Source: Hydrangea macrophylla (Eukaryota; Streptophyta; Magnoliopsida; Cornales; Hydrangeaceae). From it: DNA of 64,000 bases. The notes beneath the pieces were generated by a model. It saw only the letters and a program-made list of their open reading frames with translations. It had not been told where the DNA came from and did no database searches. The stretch is from NCBI GenBank assembly GCA_033977485.1, contig CM066994.1, positions 27,310,681 to 27,374,680 of the forward strand. The letters run 5' to 3'. A program made the translations under genes and the position numbers. Position 1 is the stretch's first letter; each line of letters opens with the position of its first letter. Below, piece after piece: positions 1 to 10,981 of this stretch.

Positions 1-846
1 ATTACTGCATGGCAGAGGCCTAAAATCACGATTTCATCGCGATTTCCCAACCCTAGGACTACTCAGACATTGTCTGGAGTACCACAGATTGGTATTTAAC
101 GTAAAAGTTCATTGAAACTATGTTTGTTTGAAAGTTTTTCATTAAAACTGTAAAACAAGAGATTGGAATCTAACTAACATGAAATACTACGAGATTAACA
201 AGTATACTATGATTAACCAAGTGCAGAAAACAAATAAACAATAAATCAAGAACCTGGAATGAAAATAAACTTGTATTTACTAAAGAAATCCGGTTCACAA
301 TGATAAATCTTCAATGAAACCTACAAAAACCAAGGAAAAACTCTCTCTTCTCTATCTAAAACTGATAAAACAAAGTTGGGCCTCCCTCTTGGACGTATAC
401 AATACGAAGATATATAGTAAACCTAAGAGCTAGGGTTAAAAACCCGCAACTGCTGCATGCGCGTATAATCTGATAAAAGGCACTTTCGATCGATCGAAAC
501 TTTCTCGATCGATCGAAAGTCTTGAATATTCGAGCGCTTTAACTTTCTTCGATCGATCGAAACCTCGATCGCTCGAACTATGTCGATCGCTCGAACTCTG
601 CAATTCTTCTTCAATCTTCCTTCTTTGAAACAAAACATCTCCTCTTTATCAAATCTTTCAGTCTTTTATACAGCAGCATTCACCTGCACAATTAGTAGCT
701 AAAACAATACAACTTATCATAGATTAATCATATTGTCTAAACTAGCATTGTAATTCAAATTGCAGATAAAACGGGAAGTTGTGATCAAAACTAATGCAAT
801 TCTTTCTTTTAGCGCGGTTGTATTTTACAAATACCCCCGCTTTGCA
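1..846 (-). repeat. Athila 3' LTR, partial (cut by window edge)
   Basis: Matches 12933-13778 base for base as far as I can compare by eye. It ends inward at ...TTTGCA, the complement of the TG that starts an LTR. It should be about 1640 bases when complete, so about half is visible. It contains five TCGATCGATCGA-type motifs (484-594) flanked by TATA-like stretches at 662-673 and 404-417 on the minus strand. Confidence 0.93.
484..594. repeat. Cluster of five TCGATCGATCGA dyads, 3' LTR
   Basis: Copies start at 485, 505, 549, 565 and 583. The first sits in a 16-base perfect palindrome (484-499). The last two are the variant TCGATCGCTCGA. The same cluster is at 13416-13526 in the 5' LTR. Confidence 0.9.
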
Positions 847-860
847 CAACCCCCAACTAG
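847..860 (-). other. Athila polypurine tract
   Basis: The minus strand reads CTAGTTGGGGGTTG directly before the TGCAAAG that starts the 3' LTR. This is the expected position for plus-strand DNA priming. The same core, GTTGGGGGT, recurs at 2616-2625 and 5064-5072. Confidence 0.75.
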
Positions 861-2982
861 CTTATTGCTAGTCCCTAGCGATAAAGCGAAAATAAAATAA
901 AATAAAAACTCCTAAACTAATACTACCACAACTAAGAAACAAAGAAAAACTAAAAACAACCTAAACTAAGATAGAGAGAAAAAAATCCTAACTCACTTTC
1001 GCAGGAATCGCGGTTGCATTTAGCGAATGCAACAAGCCGTTAAACCCCTAGGTTCCCCCTAGTGGACGAGTGTTGTCTCGTGAGGGTTTGCAGTGAATAT
1101 ACCCACAAAATTCTCCAATTTTAAGCTCAAACAGATTTAGAATAACTTATGACATCTCCCCCCCATTAAACTGTTAATTCAACTCTACAAGGATATAATA
1201 TCCTCTATCAACCCATGAAAGAGATCCACATGTTCCCCTATATTACCAAGTAAAATATACAAATGTATTACCATCATGCACCCGTGTGTGTGTGGAATTA
1301 ACAACCATGCGGCCAACCCTTATTAAGAGTTATCTAGACTATTGTACTTTGGAAACTTGCAGTTTTAGCTCAATTCTCACATTGGTCACACTCAAAAACA
1401 ACGTCTCTCAGAAACTTGCTCTATAATGATCGCACATAGTATGAAAGCTTTGATAAAGATGATATTCTAAGTGCTAATGCTTTCATACCTGACTCTATGA
1501 AAAACGGACATTTAAGAGTGTATAGTCTCATGAATGGAATACTACCTACTAGAGGAGCGAAATACCGTGGATAACTCAACTCACACTTTCATGTTCAAAT
1601 CAATTGTTGAGAATCTTCAAGACTTTGAATTATGGCTTTTATTTAGTAGGTGGGGGTGTTGTAGAGAAGAGTGTGCTTTTTAGTATGTGATGGAATTTCC
1701 ACTTCTCTTTTTATTCTTCATTCTTTTCTCCACCCAATCTCCCATTCATTTCATATTTTTTTTTTTTTTTTTTTTTTATATATATATATAACTCCTTCAT
1801 TCATCATCATTTTTTTTTTTTTTTTTTTTTTTCAAATGTCCCCCAACAACTTCCTTCCATTTCACATAATTTGATGACTCATTCTCAATAAAATTTATCA
1901 AACAGTTCGATGAGGTCAAGGTATAAATCAAGGATTTGGATTCTTGTGATTTTTATTGGAAATATTTATCTGAGGTGGGATCAAGGGGTGAAACAAATCA
2001 ATGAATGTAGGTGGGTTATGTTAAGTAAAGGAATGGGTAAACAATGGCTTGAATCATTTTCTCATCTTTCAATTTTTTGCACTTAAGTGTTCATTGAGTT
2101 TAATTGGTAAATCCTGAACATTCTCCTCTAACAAGCAGTCAAAACTTTTAACGAAAACTGAGACTTAACAACGAATTCACCGGTATATGCAAGAAAAACC
2201 ATTCGACAATGTATGAGAATTCCCTCAGAAATGAAGATTGGCTCAAAAACTCACAAGGGGTTATTAGCTTCCACTACTTGTTCTTTTCGTACAATATTCA
2301 TTTTAACTCAATTTTCAGGTTTTCTACATAGCTGTCAATTAGTGTGCACAAATATTGGGTACATACTAGCTTTACAAATGCAATTTATTTCAGTGATACA
2401 GAAAACGCGTGGATTTAATCCATAAAAAGATAAGAATACTACAAATGTATCATTGCCTAACTAACAAGCAGGAGCGATTATTCAGAGTTATTCTATCAAT
2501 ACGATCCAATAAAATTTCAAAATTTCAAAATTTTAACAAACTGTGTTCTTAAATTTAAAGCATATCCAAGTGCAAAACTAGATCGTCACGGGTGTATACC
2601 TATCTATTATCTCCTACCCCCAACTGAAAACAACATAGTCCCAGAAGTTGATTTTCAACAATTAAAATAGATAGGTATCACCTGTATAGTGTAACGCAAT
2701 GATACGAAGCATAGCAACCTGGCAAAGAAATATAAAACACAATCTCCAAAACAACAGATCAATAGATAAAACAAGTAAAACTATGATCCAAACAACATTA
2801 ACCACTGGAATCAAGAGAAATGAAATAACAGTAGTAATATCCATACATGCCCAAAACAACCACAAAACAAAAAACATAAAAACAGAAACCAACCTGTCCA
2901 ACCAAACCAAACCAAAATACCAAAAAAAAAAAAAAAAAAAAAAAAAAACATAAATACAGAAACACCACCTCCCCTAAGAATA
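847..2982 (-). other. Athila 3' non-coding region
   Basis: No supported gene lies between the env-position ORF and the 3' LTR. The stretch is AT-rich with long T tracts at 1758-1778 and 1811-1832 and an A tract at 2921-2948. An internal copy of the polypurine core lies at 2616-2625. Short ORFs here are low-complexity translations. Confidence 0.7.
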
Positions 2983-4365
2983 CTAATCAACTCCAGACGG
3001 AGCATCCTCAGCCACATCAGACGGGATGTCGATGGGAACAGGCGGTGGCTGAACGGTAGCTGGCGGAATATCAGCAGAAGTAGATGGAAGATCGGTCGTG
3101 GATGGAGCGGATGATGATGGATCAGCAGCAGTGGTAACTGGAACAACAGTAGGGGATGGATCAGCAGCAGGTGGTGGTGCAGTGGCAGCAGATGGGGGCA
3201 CAAACGGGTCAAACCCAAGCTGGACCAGCAGTGTAGTCAGCAGGGTAGAGATATGATCGATCTTACCCTCAAGCCGCATCCGTGCCTCCCTCTCCTCCAA
3301 TAATAGATCGTGGATAGTCGGGGGAGGCGCAGATGACGACTCTCCCTGGGCTGGAGCCTGAGATCTCTGTCTCAGCTCAAAACGTGCCACCTCCTGAACG
3401 GGATCATCCTCCTCCGAATCTGGCTCCTCAGCCTCAGTGGGCGTCCCAGAAGCCGCACCCTCAGTATCGGTGCCATCAGCTCTCTTCCTCTTCCCTCCAA
3501 CTTTCGCCTTCCCCTTGCCCTTTCTTCTCCTCCTCTGAGCATCTGAGCGGCGAGAAGCAGCCTCACCGAAACGACTGCGAGCCTGAGATGTCGCATCGCC
3601 AGGTAAGGGAAGGAAGCCAGCATGCTCAATCACTCTGTGTATAGCCCAAGCACCTTTCAGGTGCTTCTTGGCAGCAGTGTAGCGAGTGGGGTGCCTCATG
3701 AAGTCAATATATAAGCGAGGCAAACAAACAGGCAACCCCGTCCCTATGGCATATAACACATGTGCATACCAGGGGGCAATCTTCTCCCGGTAGGAGGTGA
3801 CCAATAAACAGTTGCTCAACGCGAGGTGGAGCATATGGTAATCATCGGTCAAGTAAATATCCGCAATCAGTGCCGTACCATCCCAGCTCGGTAACGCTCC
3901 TCCAGTAAGCTCTCGGATAACAGCAGTGGGTGAGAGCACTGGTGTACCGTCACGGTGTGGGCAAACACAATCAGGCACCTCAGGGACTCCAATAGCAGCG
4001 GAAACGGTAGCAGGGCTGAACACGATCTCCCGGCCGCGAAAGAATGATCGTAGTGTGAATGCGGCACCGGGATCTCTGATCATCGTCGCACAAGCTGCGC
4101 GAATCCACGCGAGATTCACTCTCTTTGCCAGAGAGAGCAAATCGTACCAGTGTGGCATGGCCTGGATGCGGGCGAGAAACCAAGGAATATCGAGCCAGAC
4201 TGTCTCGAGTGGTCGCTCTAACATGACCGGCCTAGTCTGAAAATATCTCGTGAACCACTGGCGGTCTGGGGTGTTCCGGAAGCCATGGAGTGGGACTGGA
4301 TCAGGAATAGCAAGGTCAAAGGGCTTCTCCCTGTGGTAACCCGTAACAGGGTTCATTGTGGGCCC
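2983..4365 (-). CDS. Athila envelope-position ORF (457 aa from ATG 4356)
   Basis: This ORF occupies the place of env in Athila elements, but I see no signal peptide or clear membrane anchor. Residues 1-230 form a compact domain resembling the retroelement ORF family often labelled Athila ORF / putative plant transposon protein, with features such as 'RSFFRGREIVFSP' and 'AIGVPEVPDC' (about residues 110-140). Residues 255-290 are a strongly basic run (RRRRKGKGKAK, KRKR), a possible nuclear signal. The C-terminal third is acidic, then Pro/Ala/Ser/Thr-rich and probably disordered. An acceptor TTCTATTTTCAG ends at 4366, nine bases before the ATG, so it probably starts on a spliced RNA from the promoter near 4902. 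The frame upstream of the ATG is intron sequence. Function unknown. Confidence 0.75.
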   Translation of the reverse strand, partial: GPTMNPVTGYHREKPFDLAIPDPVPLHGFRNTPDRQWFTRYFQTRPVMLERPLETVWLDIPWFLARIQAMPHWYDLLSLAKRVNLAWIRAACATMIRDPGAAFTLRSFFRGREIVFSPATVSAAIGVPEVPDCVCPHRDGTPVLSPTAVIRELTGGALPSWDGTALIADIYLTDDYHMLHLALSNCLLVTSYREKIAPWYAHVLYAIGTGLPVCLPRLYIDFMRHPTRYTAAKKHLKGAWAIHRVIEHAGFLPLPGDATSQARSRFGEAASRRSDAQRRRRKGKGKAKVGGKRKRADGTDTEGAASGTPTEAEEPDSEEDDPVQEVARFELRQRSQAPAQGESSSAPPPTIHDLLLEEREARMRLEGKIDHISTLLTTLLVQLGFDPFVPPSAATAPPPAADPSPTVVPVTTAADPSSSAPSTTDLPSTSADIPPATVQPPPVPIDIPSDVAEDAPSGVD

Positions 4366-4713
4366 CTGAAAATAGAAGAGAAACAGAAAAGAAATCAAAA
4401 TAAGACAAAAATGAAAAGAAAGTGCAACTGTTGGAGTTCGAGCGATCGAACAATGTTCGATCGATTGAGAAAAGGCAAAGTTCGAGCGCTCGAAACTATT
4501 TCGATCGATTGAGAATGTGCAAGGTTCGAGCGATCGAACCTATCTCGATCGATCGAGAACAGCGAATGTGCGGCAACCATTTCCGAGAACAGAAACGGCC
4601 CCAACACAAACAAAAACACGACAAATAAGAAAAGAAGAGGCTTAAAAACACACTGGGGGCACGCCCTTAAGAAATGGAATCAAGTGAAACGAGGGGGGAA
4701 CTCGAGGTCTTAC
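4366..4713 (-). other. Predicted 5'-leader intron (348 bp) of the env-position ORF
   Basis: Bounded by the strong donor CAAG|GTAAGA and acceptor TTCTATTTTCAG. It contains one of the TCGATCGATCGA clusters (4437-4557). Confidence 0.5.
4437..4557. repeat. Dyad cluster inside the leader intron of the envelope-position ORF
   Basis: Six motifs of the type TTCGAGCGATCGAA or TCGATCGATCGA lie in 120 bases. They fall inside the predicted intron 4366-4713. Confidence 0.85.
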
Positions 4714-4908
4714 CTTGAGTTGCGTGTAGTGGTGAGGATGCCGGAGTTGAGGGTGATGATCTGGGGAGGGAGAGCTCCTCGAATAACCGAGTGAAATGAA
4801 GGGAAGCTAAAACTCGCCTCGAGTGTGCGCCTCTGCGCTCAATCGCTCGAGAGTGAAGAGGGAGATGAAAAAACTGAGGAAATGTACGCTGGAGGCCTCG
4901 GTTAAATA
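4714..4908 (-). promoter_or_regulatory. Internal Athila promoter and leader exon for the env-position ORF
   Basis: On the minus strand: TATTTAA at 4902-4908, then a pyrimidine-rich stretch (CTCAGTTTTTTCATCTCCCTCTTC) typical of plant transcription starts, then about 150 bases of leader ending at CAAG|GTAAGA (last exon base 4714), a near-consensus splice donor. Together with the acceptor at 4366 this gives a promoter, leader exon, intron, coding exon series. Inferred from sequence only. Confidence 0.55.
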
Positions 4909-4913
4909 CAAAT

Positions 4914-5024
4914 CTCGATCGATCGAGATAGTTCGATCGATCGAATATTAGATCGATTGAAAGTGTTCAAGCGATCGAGGATAAGAGATCGTCGATCGAT
5001 CGAGATACATTCGATCGATCGAAC
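4914..5024. repeat. Dyad cluster directly upstream of the internal Athila promoter
   Basis: Six TCGATCGATCGA-like motifs. The nearest ends only a few bases from the minus-strand TATTTAA at 4902-4908. The position relative to a TATA box resembles that in the LTR. Confidence 0.85.
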
Positions 5025-5353
5025 CTGGAAATTTCAAGATATCACAGAATGGATGAAATAAGTACCCCCAACAGATCTAAGGTATTCTGGACAAACAGCA
5101 GAAAGATCAAAACAGGGCAAAGACAGAGCCAGTAAGCCAGAAACGCATTCTCAACTATAAAATTTGCAATTTGAATTAAATAAAACCTCTTAAAAACATC
5201 CAAACTACACAGTATTGCCTCCCAATTGGTATTTAAACCTTATTGAGCTAAAGAAAACTAAAATAAAACTAAAACCAAAAACATGTCTGTCAAAGATCAC
5301 ACTCCAATTGCTAAACATAAAAGGAAATGAATGAACACAACTGGAGTGTGGCA

Positions 5354-6281
5354 CTATTCTTCGAGTGAGAAAAGATTCTCTTCCACAATTGCTTCATGCC
5401 GCACCAAATCTTCAAAAACGGAGTCCAGGCTTGATGATTCCCTTTCCCAGAACAGTCGGAAAGCAGCAAGGACATCATCGAACAAATCTGGAGTCTCTAA
5501 GGAAGTGATAGCATTGGCAAGAGGTGATCCGCATGGAGATAGAGATAACGGAGTGATATTGCGCAATGGACATTCCTCTTGTGGCGGAGTCTGCGGCCGT
5601 TGAATGTATAAGCCATGAAAGAGCTGATGTGGAAGGAAAATAGGTGGGTATGGAAGATTCATAGTGACAATCCTGACAAAGAAAAGAAAATAAAAATAAA
5701 ATAAACAAAACGACATCAAGAAATAAAATACGAAAGGAAAAACAAGGAACAGGAACAAACAAAAACACAGAAAAATGACCTAGTTCCAACCTCACTATCG
5801 GCAGGGATTCCCAAAATGCACTAGCAGGTAAAGGGCATTGAAGCCTGAAAAGCAAATAGCTCAAGTGCACATAGCGGTATGGGACCAACTCAAGCATGAG
5901 GAAATCATCCACGAAAACAAAGATGGCATTGTGGCGTTCTGGGACGACATCCTGGAGGATATGATCTTCCCATGGCTCCCACATATCATCGTTTTCCCAT
6001 TGGGCCATGAGGGCATCATCCACCATTCTCCCCATGTACAGGTCGTCTTCCTCATCCAACTCCTCCTCATTAGGAAAGTCCATATTTTCGAACGGATTGA
6101 TGTCCAGGAGAGCAGGGTCGAATGGGATATATCCGATGGAACCATTGATTCGAGTGTGAACCTCAGGATCATAAGGATGCAAGGGGCAGGGCGTGGGTTC
6201 ACCCTCAGTCCAGGTGCCACAACAACACTCGGAATCAGCCCATGAACCAATAGAATGGACATCATCACCTCGCATATTCAC
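5354..6281 (-). CDS. Athila extra ORF between pol and env position, probably two exons
   Basis: I do not recognise the protein. On the minus strand, a CTGCTGCAG acceptor ends at 6282 and precedes an open frame (ATG at 6275) with an acidic Asp/Glu/Met-rich stretch. A donor AG|GTTGGA after 5791 and an acceptor TTTGTCAG|G before 5672 would remove 5673-5790 (118 bp, pyrimidine-rich 3' end). The phase-2 junction leads into an open frame of about 105 residues ending at 5354. Without splicing the first frame runs on to 5475 with a hydrophobic, biased translation of the intron, which I take to be artefact. Known: Athila elements often have extra ORFs 3' of pol that need a spliced RNA. The donor is only moderately strong, so the exon structure is inferred. 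Confidence 0.55.
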
Positions 6282-6427
6282 CTGCAGCAGAGTGGTTTAA
6301 GGAATAATGGATTAGAACTAAATCACAATTACGAAAGAGAGAACAACCAAACACAAAAGAAAGAAAGAACTAAAATGCAAGGAAAGAAAAGAAATACAAC
6401 AACAAGTTGGAATACCACTTGAGATTT

Positions 6428-9400
6428 TTAAGTGGTGGAATAGGTGGGCTCATCCAGCTGGATGTGCTCCACTTCAGTGCGGAAATTCTCCAAGAACGGC
6501 TTCAATCTTTGGCCATTGACCTTGAAACACTCATCGTTCTTGGGATTGACAATCTCAACCGCCCCATGTGGAAAAACAGTCTTTACGATGAACGGGCCTG
6601 TCCACCGGGAACGGAGTTTTCCTGGGAAAAGATGGAGGCGAGAGTCATACAGCAACACTTTCTGCCCCGGCTCAAATGATTTACGAAAAATCGTACGATC
6701 GTGTCGAGCCTTCAACTTTTCCTTATGCAACTTTGCAGAGTCATACGCATCTCGTCGTATTTCCTCTAGCTCTGCAAGTTGGAGTTTGCGCAGCTGACCT
6801 CCCTCTTGAATATCAAAGTTCAATGAGCGTGTCGCCCAATAAGCTTTATGTTCAATTTCAACCGGAAGGTGGCAAGCTTTCCCGTAAACTAGTCTATACG
6901 GGGACATACCAAGATTCGTCTTATAGGCAGTACGGTATGCCCATAACGCGTCAGTCAATTTGTATGCCCAGTCTTTTCGATTGGAACTAACCGTTTTCTC
7001 GAGAATATGCTTGATTTCTCGGTTAGCCAATTCTGCTTGCCCATTTGACTGTGGATGATAAGCAAGAGCGATTTTATGATGGACTCCGTATTTCTTGAGA
7101 AGTGACTCCAAGGGCCTATTGCAGAAATGCTTGCCTTGGTCACTTAGTAAAGCTTTCGGAGTACCAAAACGAGACAGAATATGTTCTCTGAGAAATGACA
7201 TGACCGTTCTGTGGTCATTTCGTCTCGTTGGTATCGCTTCTACCCATTTCGATACATACTCCACAGCAAGGAGTATGTACTCACAGTTATTCGACTTGGG
7301 AAATGGACCCATAAAATCTATGCCCCAACAATCAAATATTTCAATTGTGATGATAGGGGTTAGAGGCATAGAATTCCTTTTAGAAATGGTTCCAAGCTTT
7401 TGACAGCGTTGGCATGTCTTACAAAAGGAATAAGCATCTTTGAAGACTGTGGGCCAGTAAAAACCGCTTTGCAACACTTTTTGTGCGGTCTTCTGCGACG
7501 CAAAATGGCCACCGCATGCCTCAGAATGGCATGACGCTAAGATAACGGTTATATCCTCGTTGGGTACGCAACGCCTGATGACCTGATCAGCACAGTATTT
7601 GAAAAGGTATGGGTCATCAAAGAAAAAATGGCGTGCAAACGAGAGGAACCGCTTCCTATCTTGATTCGACCAATGGGTCGGTGTTTCACCCGTGACCAGG
7701 TAGTTTACCACATCAGCATACCAAGGCAGACTACTTACTGCCAGTAGCTGTTCATCTGGGAACTCATCTTTGATGGATTGGGATTCAGTGTTATCGGTAA
7801 AAGTCAACCGAGATAAATGATCCGCAACCACATTCTCTACTCCTTTCTTGTCCTTGATTGTTAAATCAAACTCTTGGAGTAAGAGTATCCAGCGGATAAG
7901 CCGTTGTTTAGCGTCTTTTTTTGACAAAAGATACTTGAGGGCCGAATGATCTGTAAAGCAGACGATTGGCGACCCTATCAGGTAAGACCTAAACTTGTCC
8001 AGAGCGAATACTACGGCCAGAAGCTCCTTTTCAGTAGTAGTGTAATTCATCTGAGCTTCATTTAAGGTTCGGCTGGCATAGTATATCACATGCGGCTTAT
8101 TGTCCTTCCTCTGGCCTAGGACTGCGCCAATGGCGTAATCACTAGCATCGCACATTAATTCAAAAGGCAAACTCCAGTCGGGTGCCTGTATTATAGGTGC
8201 GGAGGTGAGGAGATCTTTTAAATCCTCGAAGGACTTCTGGCAACTCTCTGACCACTCGAAAGGTGCATCTTTGACAAGAAGTTGACAAAGGGGTCGAGAG
8301 ATTGCACTGAAATTCTGGATAAATCGACGATAAAAACCTGCATGCCCCAAAAATGAACGAATGTCTCGCACTGTACGAGGGACAGGTAGGTTTGAGATTA
8401 TGTCGATCTTAGCCTTATCCACTTGGATTCCTTCATCGGATATTATGTGGCCTAGAACTATACCCTTGGTCACCATAAAGTGACACTTCTCCCAATTCAA
8501 GACTAGGTGTTTGTCCTCACACCTCATTAAAACCTGTTCGAGATTGCTGAGGCAATCCTCGAAGCTATGGCCGAAAACTGAAAAGTCATCCATGAAAACT
8601 TCAAGGATGTTTTCGACCATATCACTAAAGATGCTTAGCATGCACCGCTGAAAGGTAGCCGGTGCATTACATAAGCCAAATGGCATTCGTCGGTAGGCGA
8701 AAGTACCGAATGGACACGTGAACGTGGTTTTCTCCTGATCTTCAGGAGCAATCTCAATTTGATTATACCCACTGTATCCATCTAAGAAGCAGTAGTACTT
8801 ATGACCCGCCACTCGTTCTAGCATTTGATCCATGAATGGCAAAGGAAAATGATCCTTTCGGGTCACAGTATTTAGCTTCCTGTAATCAATACACATTCTC
8901 CATCCAGTGGGGACACGTGTCGGTACTAATTCACCTTCTTTGTTCGGAATGACCGTTATGCCCGCTTTCTTTGGAACTACTTGGGTAGGACTAACCCAAG
9001 GACTGTCAGATATTGGATATATCATCCCAACATCAAGTAGTTTAAGCACTTCTTTCTTAACCACTTCTTGCATGTTGGGATTCAGACGCCTTTGCATTTG
9101 CCTTGAGGGTTTGGCGTCTTCCTCCAGATATATCTTATGCGTGCATATGGATGGGCTTATGCCTTTGAGGTCAGCAATTGTCCATCCCATAGCATCCTTA
9201 TGCTTTTTCAGCATATCCACTAGCTTACTTTCCTGTTCATGAGTTAAAGCCGATGAAATAATTACAGGATAAGTTTTTCCAGTTCCTAGGAATGCATATT
9301 TCAGCTCTTTTGGGAGCTCCTTCAATTCTAACTCCGGGAACTGGAAACTAGAGGGCATTACCAATTTGGTTTTAGGAGGCAGTTGTTCATATGGCATTAC

Positions 9401-10969
9401 CCACATGCAATCGGCTCTATCCTCCTCTATCGTATCCATCATAAGACACGTCTGATTTAGGTCAGCATCCAATGGAGTTGATTCTTCAGGCTGATAGTTA
9501 TCGCCAAATTGTGTCATCACAACTTCCAAAGGATCTTTGTAGTCGACCAAATCAACTTCATCTTCAATAACCGTGTCTATATAATGGACTTCCTCCTCAT
9601 CATCGTATTCTTCAGGTCGGGGATTAGAAAAGATCTTGACATTCAATGTCATGTTCCCGAATACGATTGTCATGATACCACTTCTAATTTTGATTGTGGC
9701 ATCGATGGTGTTGAGGAACGGCCGTCCAAAGATAACCGGGATATGTGCACCAGGATTAGACACAGGTTCTGTGTCCAATATCACAAAATCCACCGGAAAT
9801 ACAAACGAGTCTATTTGGACCAGGACGTCCTCTAATACCCCTCTAGGGTACTTCACGGATCTGTCTGCCAACTGCAAAGCAACTCGAGTGGGTTTGAGTT
9901 CACCCAACCCTAGCTGTTTATAGACTGAATATGGCAGCAGATTCACGCTTGCTCCTAAATCAAGGAGTGCGTTGTCTATCTTTTGATTCCCAATTCTGCA
10001 TGAGACAGTAGGTGTACCGGGATCTTTGAGTTTTGGAGGCAACTCGTTTTGAATGATCGCGCTAGCTTGGCACGCGACATAAGCATGTTTCTTCACGCTT
10101 TGCCTCCTCTTGACCGTGCATAGATCTTTGAGATACTTTGCATAGGCCGGCACCTGCTTGATAGCATCTAGGAGTGGAAGGTTAATCTTAACTTGCTTAA
10201 ACAATTCCAAAAACTCCTGATTCTTCGTCTCATTCTTGGGTTTCTTCAACCGTTGAGGATAAGGTGCAGGAAAGGGGCATTTTGGTGGTTCCTCCTTAAC
10301 AGATTCCTTTCCCGGCCTTCGCTCAACTTCTTCTTCTACTCTAGGAGCTTCAAGGTTTTCCTTTATTGGTTCGTCATTAGTAGACGGCTCCTCCTCTCGA
10401 GTAGATGGTAGCTCAACTTCTTCGTCCAACACTTCCCCCTCTTTGTACACTTCGGGAGTGGACAGAGGTATGCCTTTTTCTATGACTTTTCCACTTCTCA
10501 GTGTGGTCACAGCTTTAGCATGTTCTTGATTATTAGGACCATTGTTATGTCCCTTGGGGTTCTGAAGTGGTTGGGCAGGGAATGTTCCTCCTGAGCTCTC
10601 TTGCCGTGCATCTATCCTCTCTAAAGTGGCAGACATTTTACTCATCATTTGGATGAGTTGCTGCGTTAGATTGGCATTAGCAAGTGGCTCCTCCTCTTGT
10701 ACCTTCTTGTGCGGGGGCACATAGGCATTGGTTTGTGGTGCATTAGAGGGTTGAGCTTGATTGTAATTATTAGTTCTGTTTTGATTGTAATGCTGGGGCG
10801 GCCTATTGTTTTGCCCTTGATACTGATTATTGTTGTAGGGCTGCTGTTGATATTGATTTTGGGCCCCAGTGTTATTTCTCCAATCAAAACCGGGGTGATT
10901 CCATCTATTATTACTTTGAAAAGTATTGTTGGAATTCCCCGCCCCTCGAAAACCTTGCATGGCATTCAT
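6428..10969 (-). CDS. pol: Athila pol polyprotein (1513 aa): protease, RT, RNase H, integrase
   Basis: A single open frame encodes all replication enzymes. The first 200 residues or so are Asn/Gln-rich and then Glu-rich (linker after gag). Protease has the Athila-type active site DLGAS near residue 336. Reverse transcriptase follows, with YRKLN and the catalytic FMDD near residue 790. RNase H has CDAS near residue 938. Integrase has the HHCC zinc finger (CHSEACGGH near 1148; CKTCQRC), then the three catalytic acids in WGIDFMG (about 1216), SDQGKHF (about 1277) and GQAELANRE (about 1313), and a C-terminal GPFIV motif. No internal stop is present in 1513 codons, which fits the identical LTRs. 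The listed start is the first ATG after the gag stop. True translation probably comes from a gag-pol fusion by read-through, or from an undamaged relative. Confidence 0.95.
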   Translation of the reverse strand: MNAMQGFRGAGNSNNTFQSNNRWNHPGFDWRNNTGAQNQYQQQPYNNNQYQGQNNRPPQHYNQNRTNNYNQAQPSNAPQTNAYVPPHKKVQEEEPLANANLTQQLIQMMSKMSATLERIDARQESSGGTFPAQPLQNPKGHNNGPNNQEHAKAVTTLRSGKVIEKGIPLSTPEVYKEGEVLDEEVELPSTREEEPSTNDEPIKENLEAPRVEEEVERRPGKESVKEEPPKCPFPAPYPQRLKKPKNETKNQEFLELFKQVKINLPLLDAIKQVPAYAKYLKDLCTVKRRQSVKKHAYVACQASAIIQNELPPKLKDPGTPTVSCRIGNQKIDNALLDLGASVNLLPYSVYKQLGLGELKPTRVALQLADRSVKYPRGVLEDVLVQIDSFVFPVDFVILDTEPVSNPGAHIPVIFGRPFLNTIDATIKIRSGIMTIVFGNMTLNVKIFSNPRPEEYDDEEEVHYIDTVIEDEVDLVDYKDPLEVVMTQFGDNYQPEESTPLDADLNQTCLMMDTIEEDRADCMWVMPYEQLPPKTKLVMPSSFQFPELELKELPKELKYAFLGTGKTYPVIISSALTHEQESKLVDMLKKHKDAMGWTIADLKGISPSICTHKIYLEEDAKPSRQMQRRLNPNMQEVVKKEVLKLLDVGMIYPISDSPWVSPTQVVPKKAGITVIPNKEGELVPTRVPTGWRMCIDYRKLNTVTRKDHFPLPFMDQMLERVAGHKYYCFLDGYSGYNQIEIAPEDQEKTTFTCPFGTFAYRRMPFGLCNAPATFQRCMLSIFSDMVENILEVFMDDFSVFGHSFEDCLSNLEQVLMRCEDKHLVLNWEKCHFMVTKGIVLGHIISDEGIQVDKAKIDIISNLPVPRTVRDIRSFLGHAGFYRRFIQNFSAISRPLCQLLVKDAPFEWSESCQKSFEDLKDLLTSAPIIQAPDWSLPFELMCDASDYAIGAVLGQRKDNKPHVIYYASRTLNEAQMNYTTTEKELLAVVFALDKFRSYLIGSPIVCFTDHSALKYLLSKKDAKQRLIRWILLLQEFDLTIKDKKGVENVVADHLSRLTFTDNTESQSIKDEFPDEQLLAVSSLPWYADVVNYLVTGETPTHWSNQDRKRFLSFARHFFFDDPYLFKYCADQVIRRCVPNEDITVILASCHSEACGGHFASQKTAQKVLQSGFYWPTVFKDAYSFCKTCQRCQKLGTISKRNSMPLTPIITIEIFDCWGIDFMGPFPKSNNCEYILLAVEYVSKWVEAIPTRRNDHRTVMSFLREHILSRFGTPKALLSDQGKHFCNRPLESLLKKYGVHHKIALAYHPQSNGQAELANREIKHILEKTVSSNRKDWAYKLTDALWAYRTAYKTNLGMSPYRLVYGKACHLPVEIEHKAYWATRSLNFDIQEGGQLRKLQLAELEEIRRDAYDSAKLHKEKLKARHDRTIFRKSFEPGQKVLLYDSRLHLFPGKLRSRWTGPFIVKTVFPHGAVEIVNPKNDECFKVNGQRLKPFLENFRTEVEHIQLDEPTYSTT

Positions 10970-10981
10970 CTCTACAGGGGC

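Noticed and set aside
423..638. Ser/Asp/Arg-rich ORFs over the TCGATCGATCGA clusters (also 13355-13570)
   Set aside because: They are translations of the repeated dyad in two frames and have no independent support as proteins.
3333..3644. Plus-strand ORFs opposite the envelope-position ORF (also 3926-4240)
   Set aside because: Shadows of the longer minus-strand frame that has family-like content.
8907..9923. Plus-strand ORFs opposite Athila pol
   Set aside because: Shadows of pol; no motifs.
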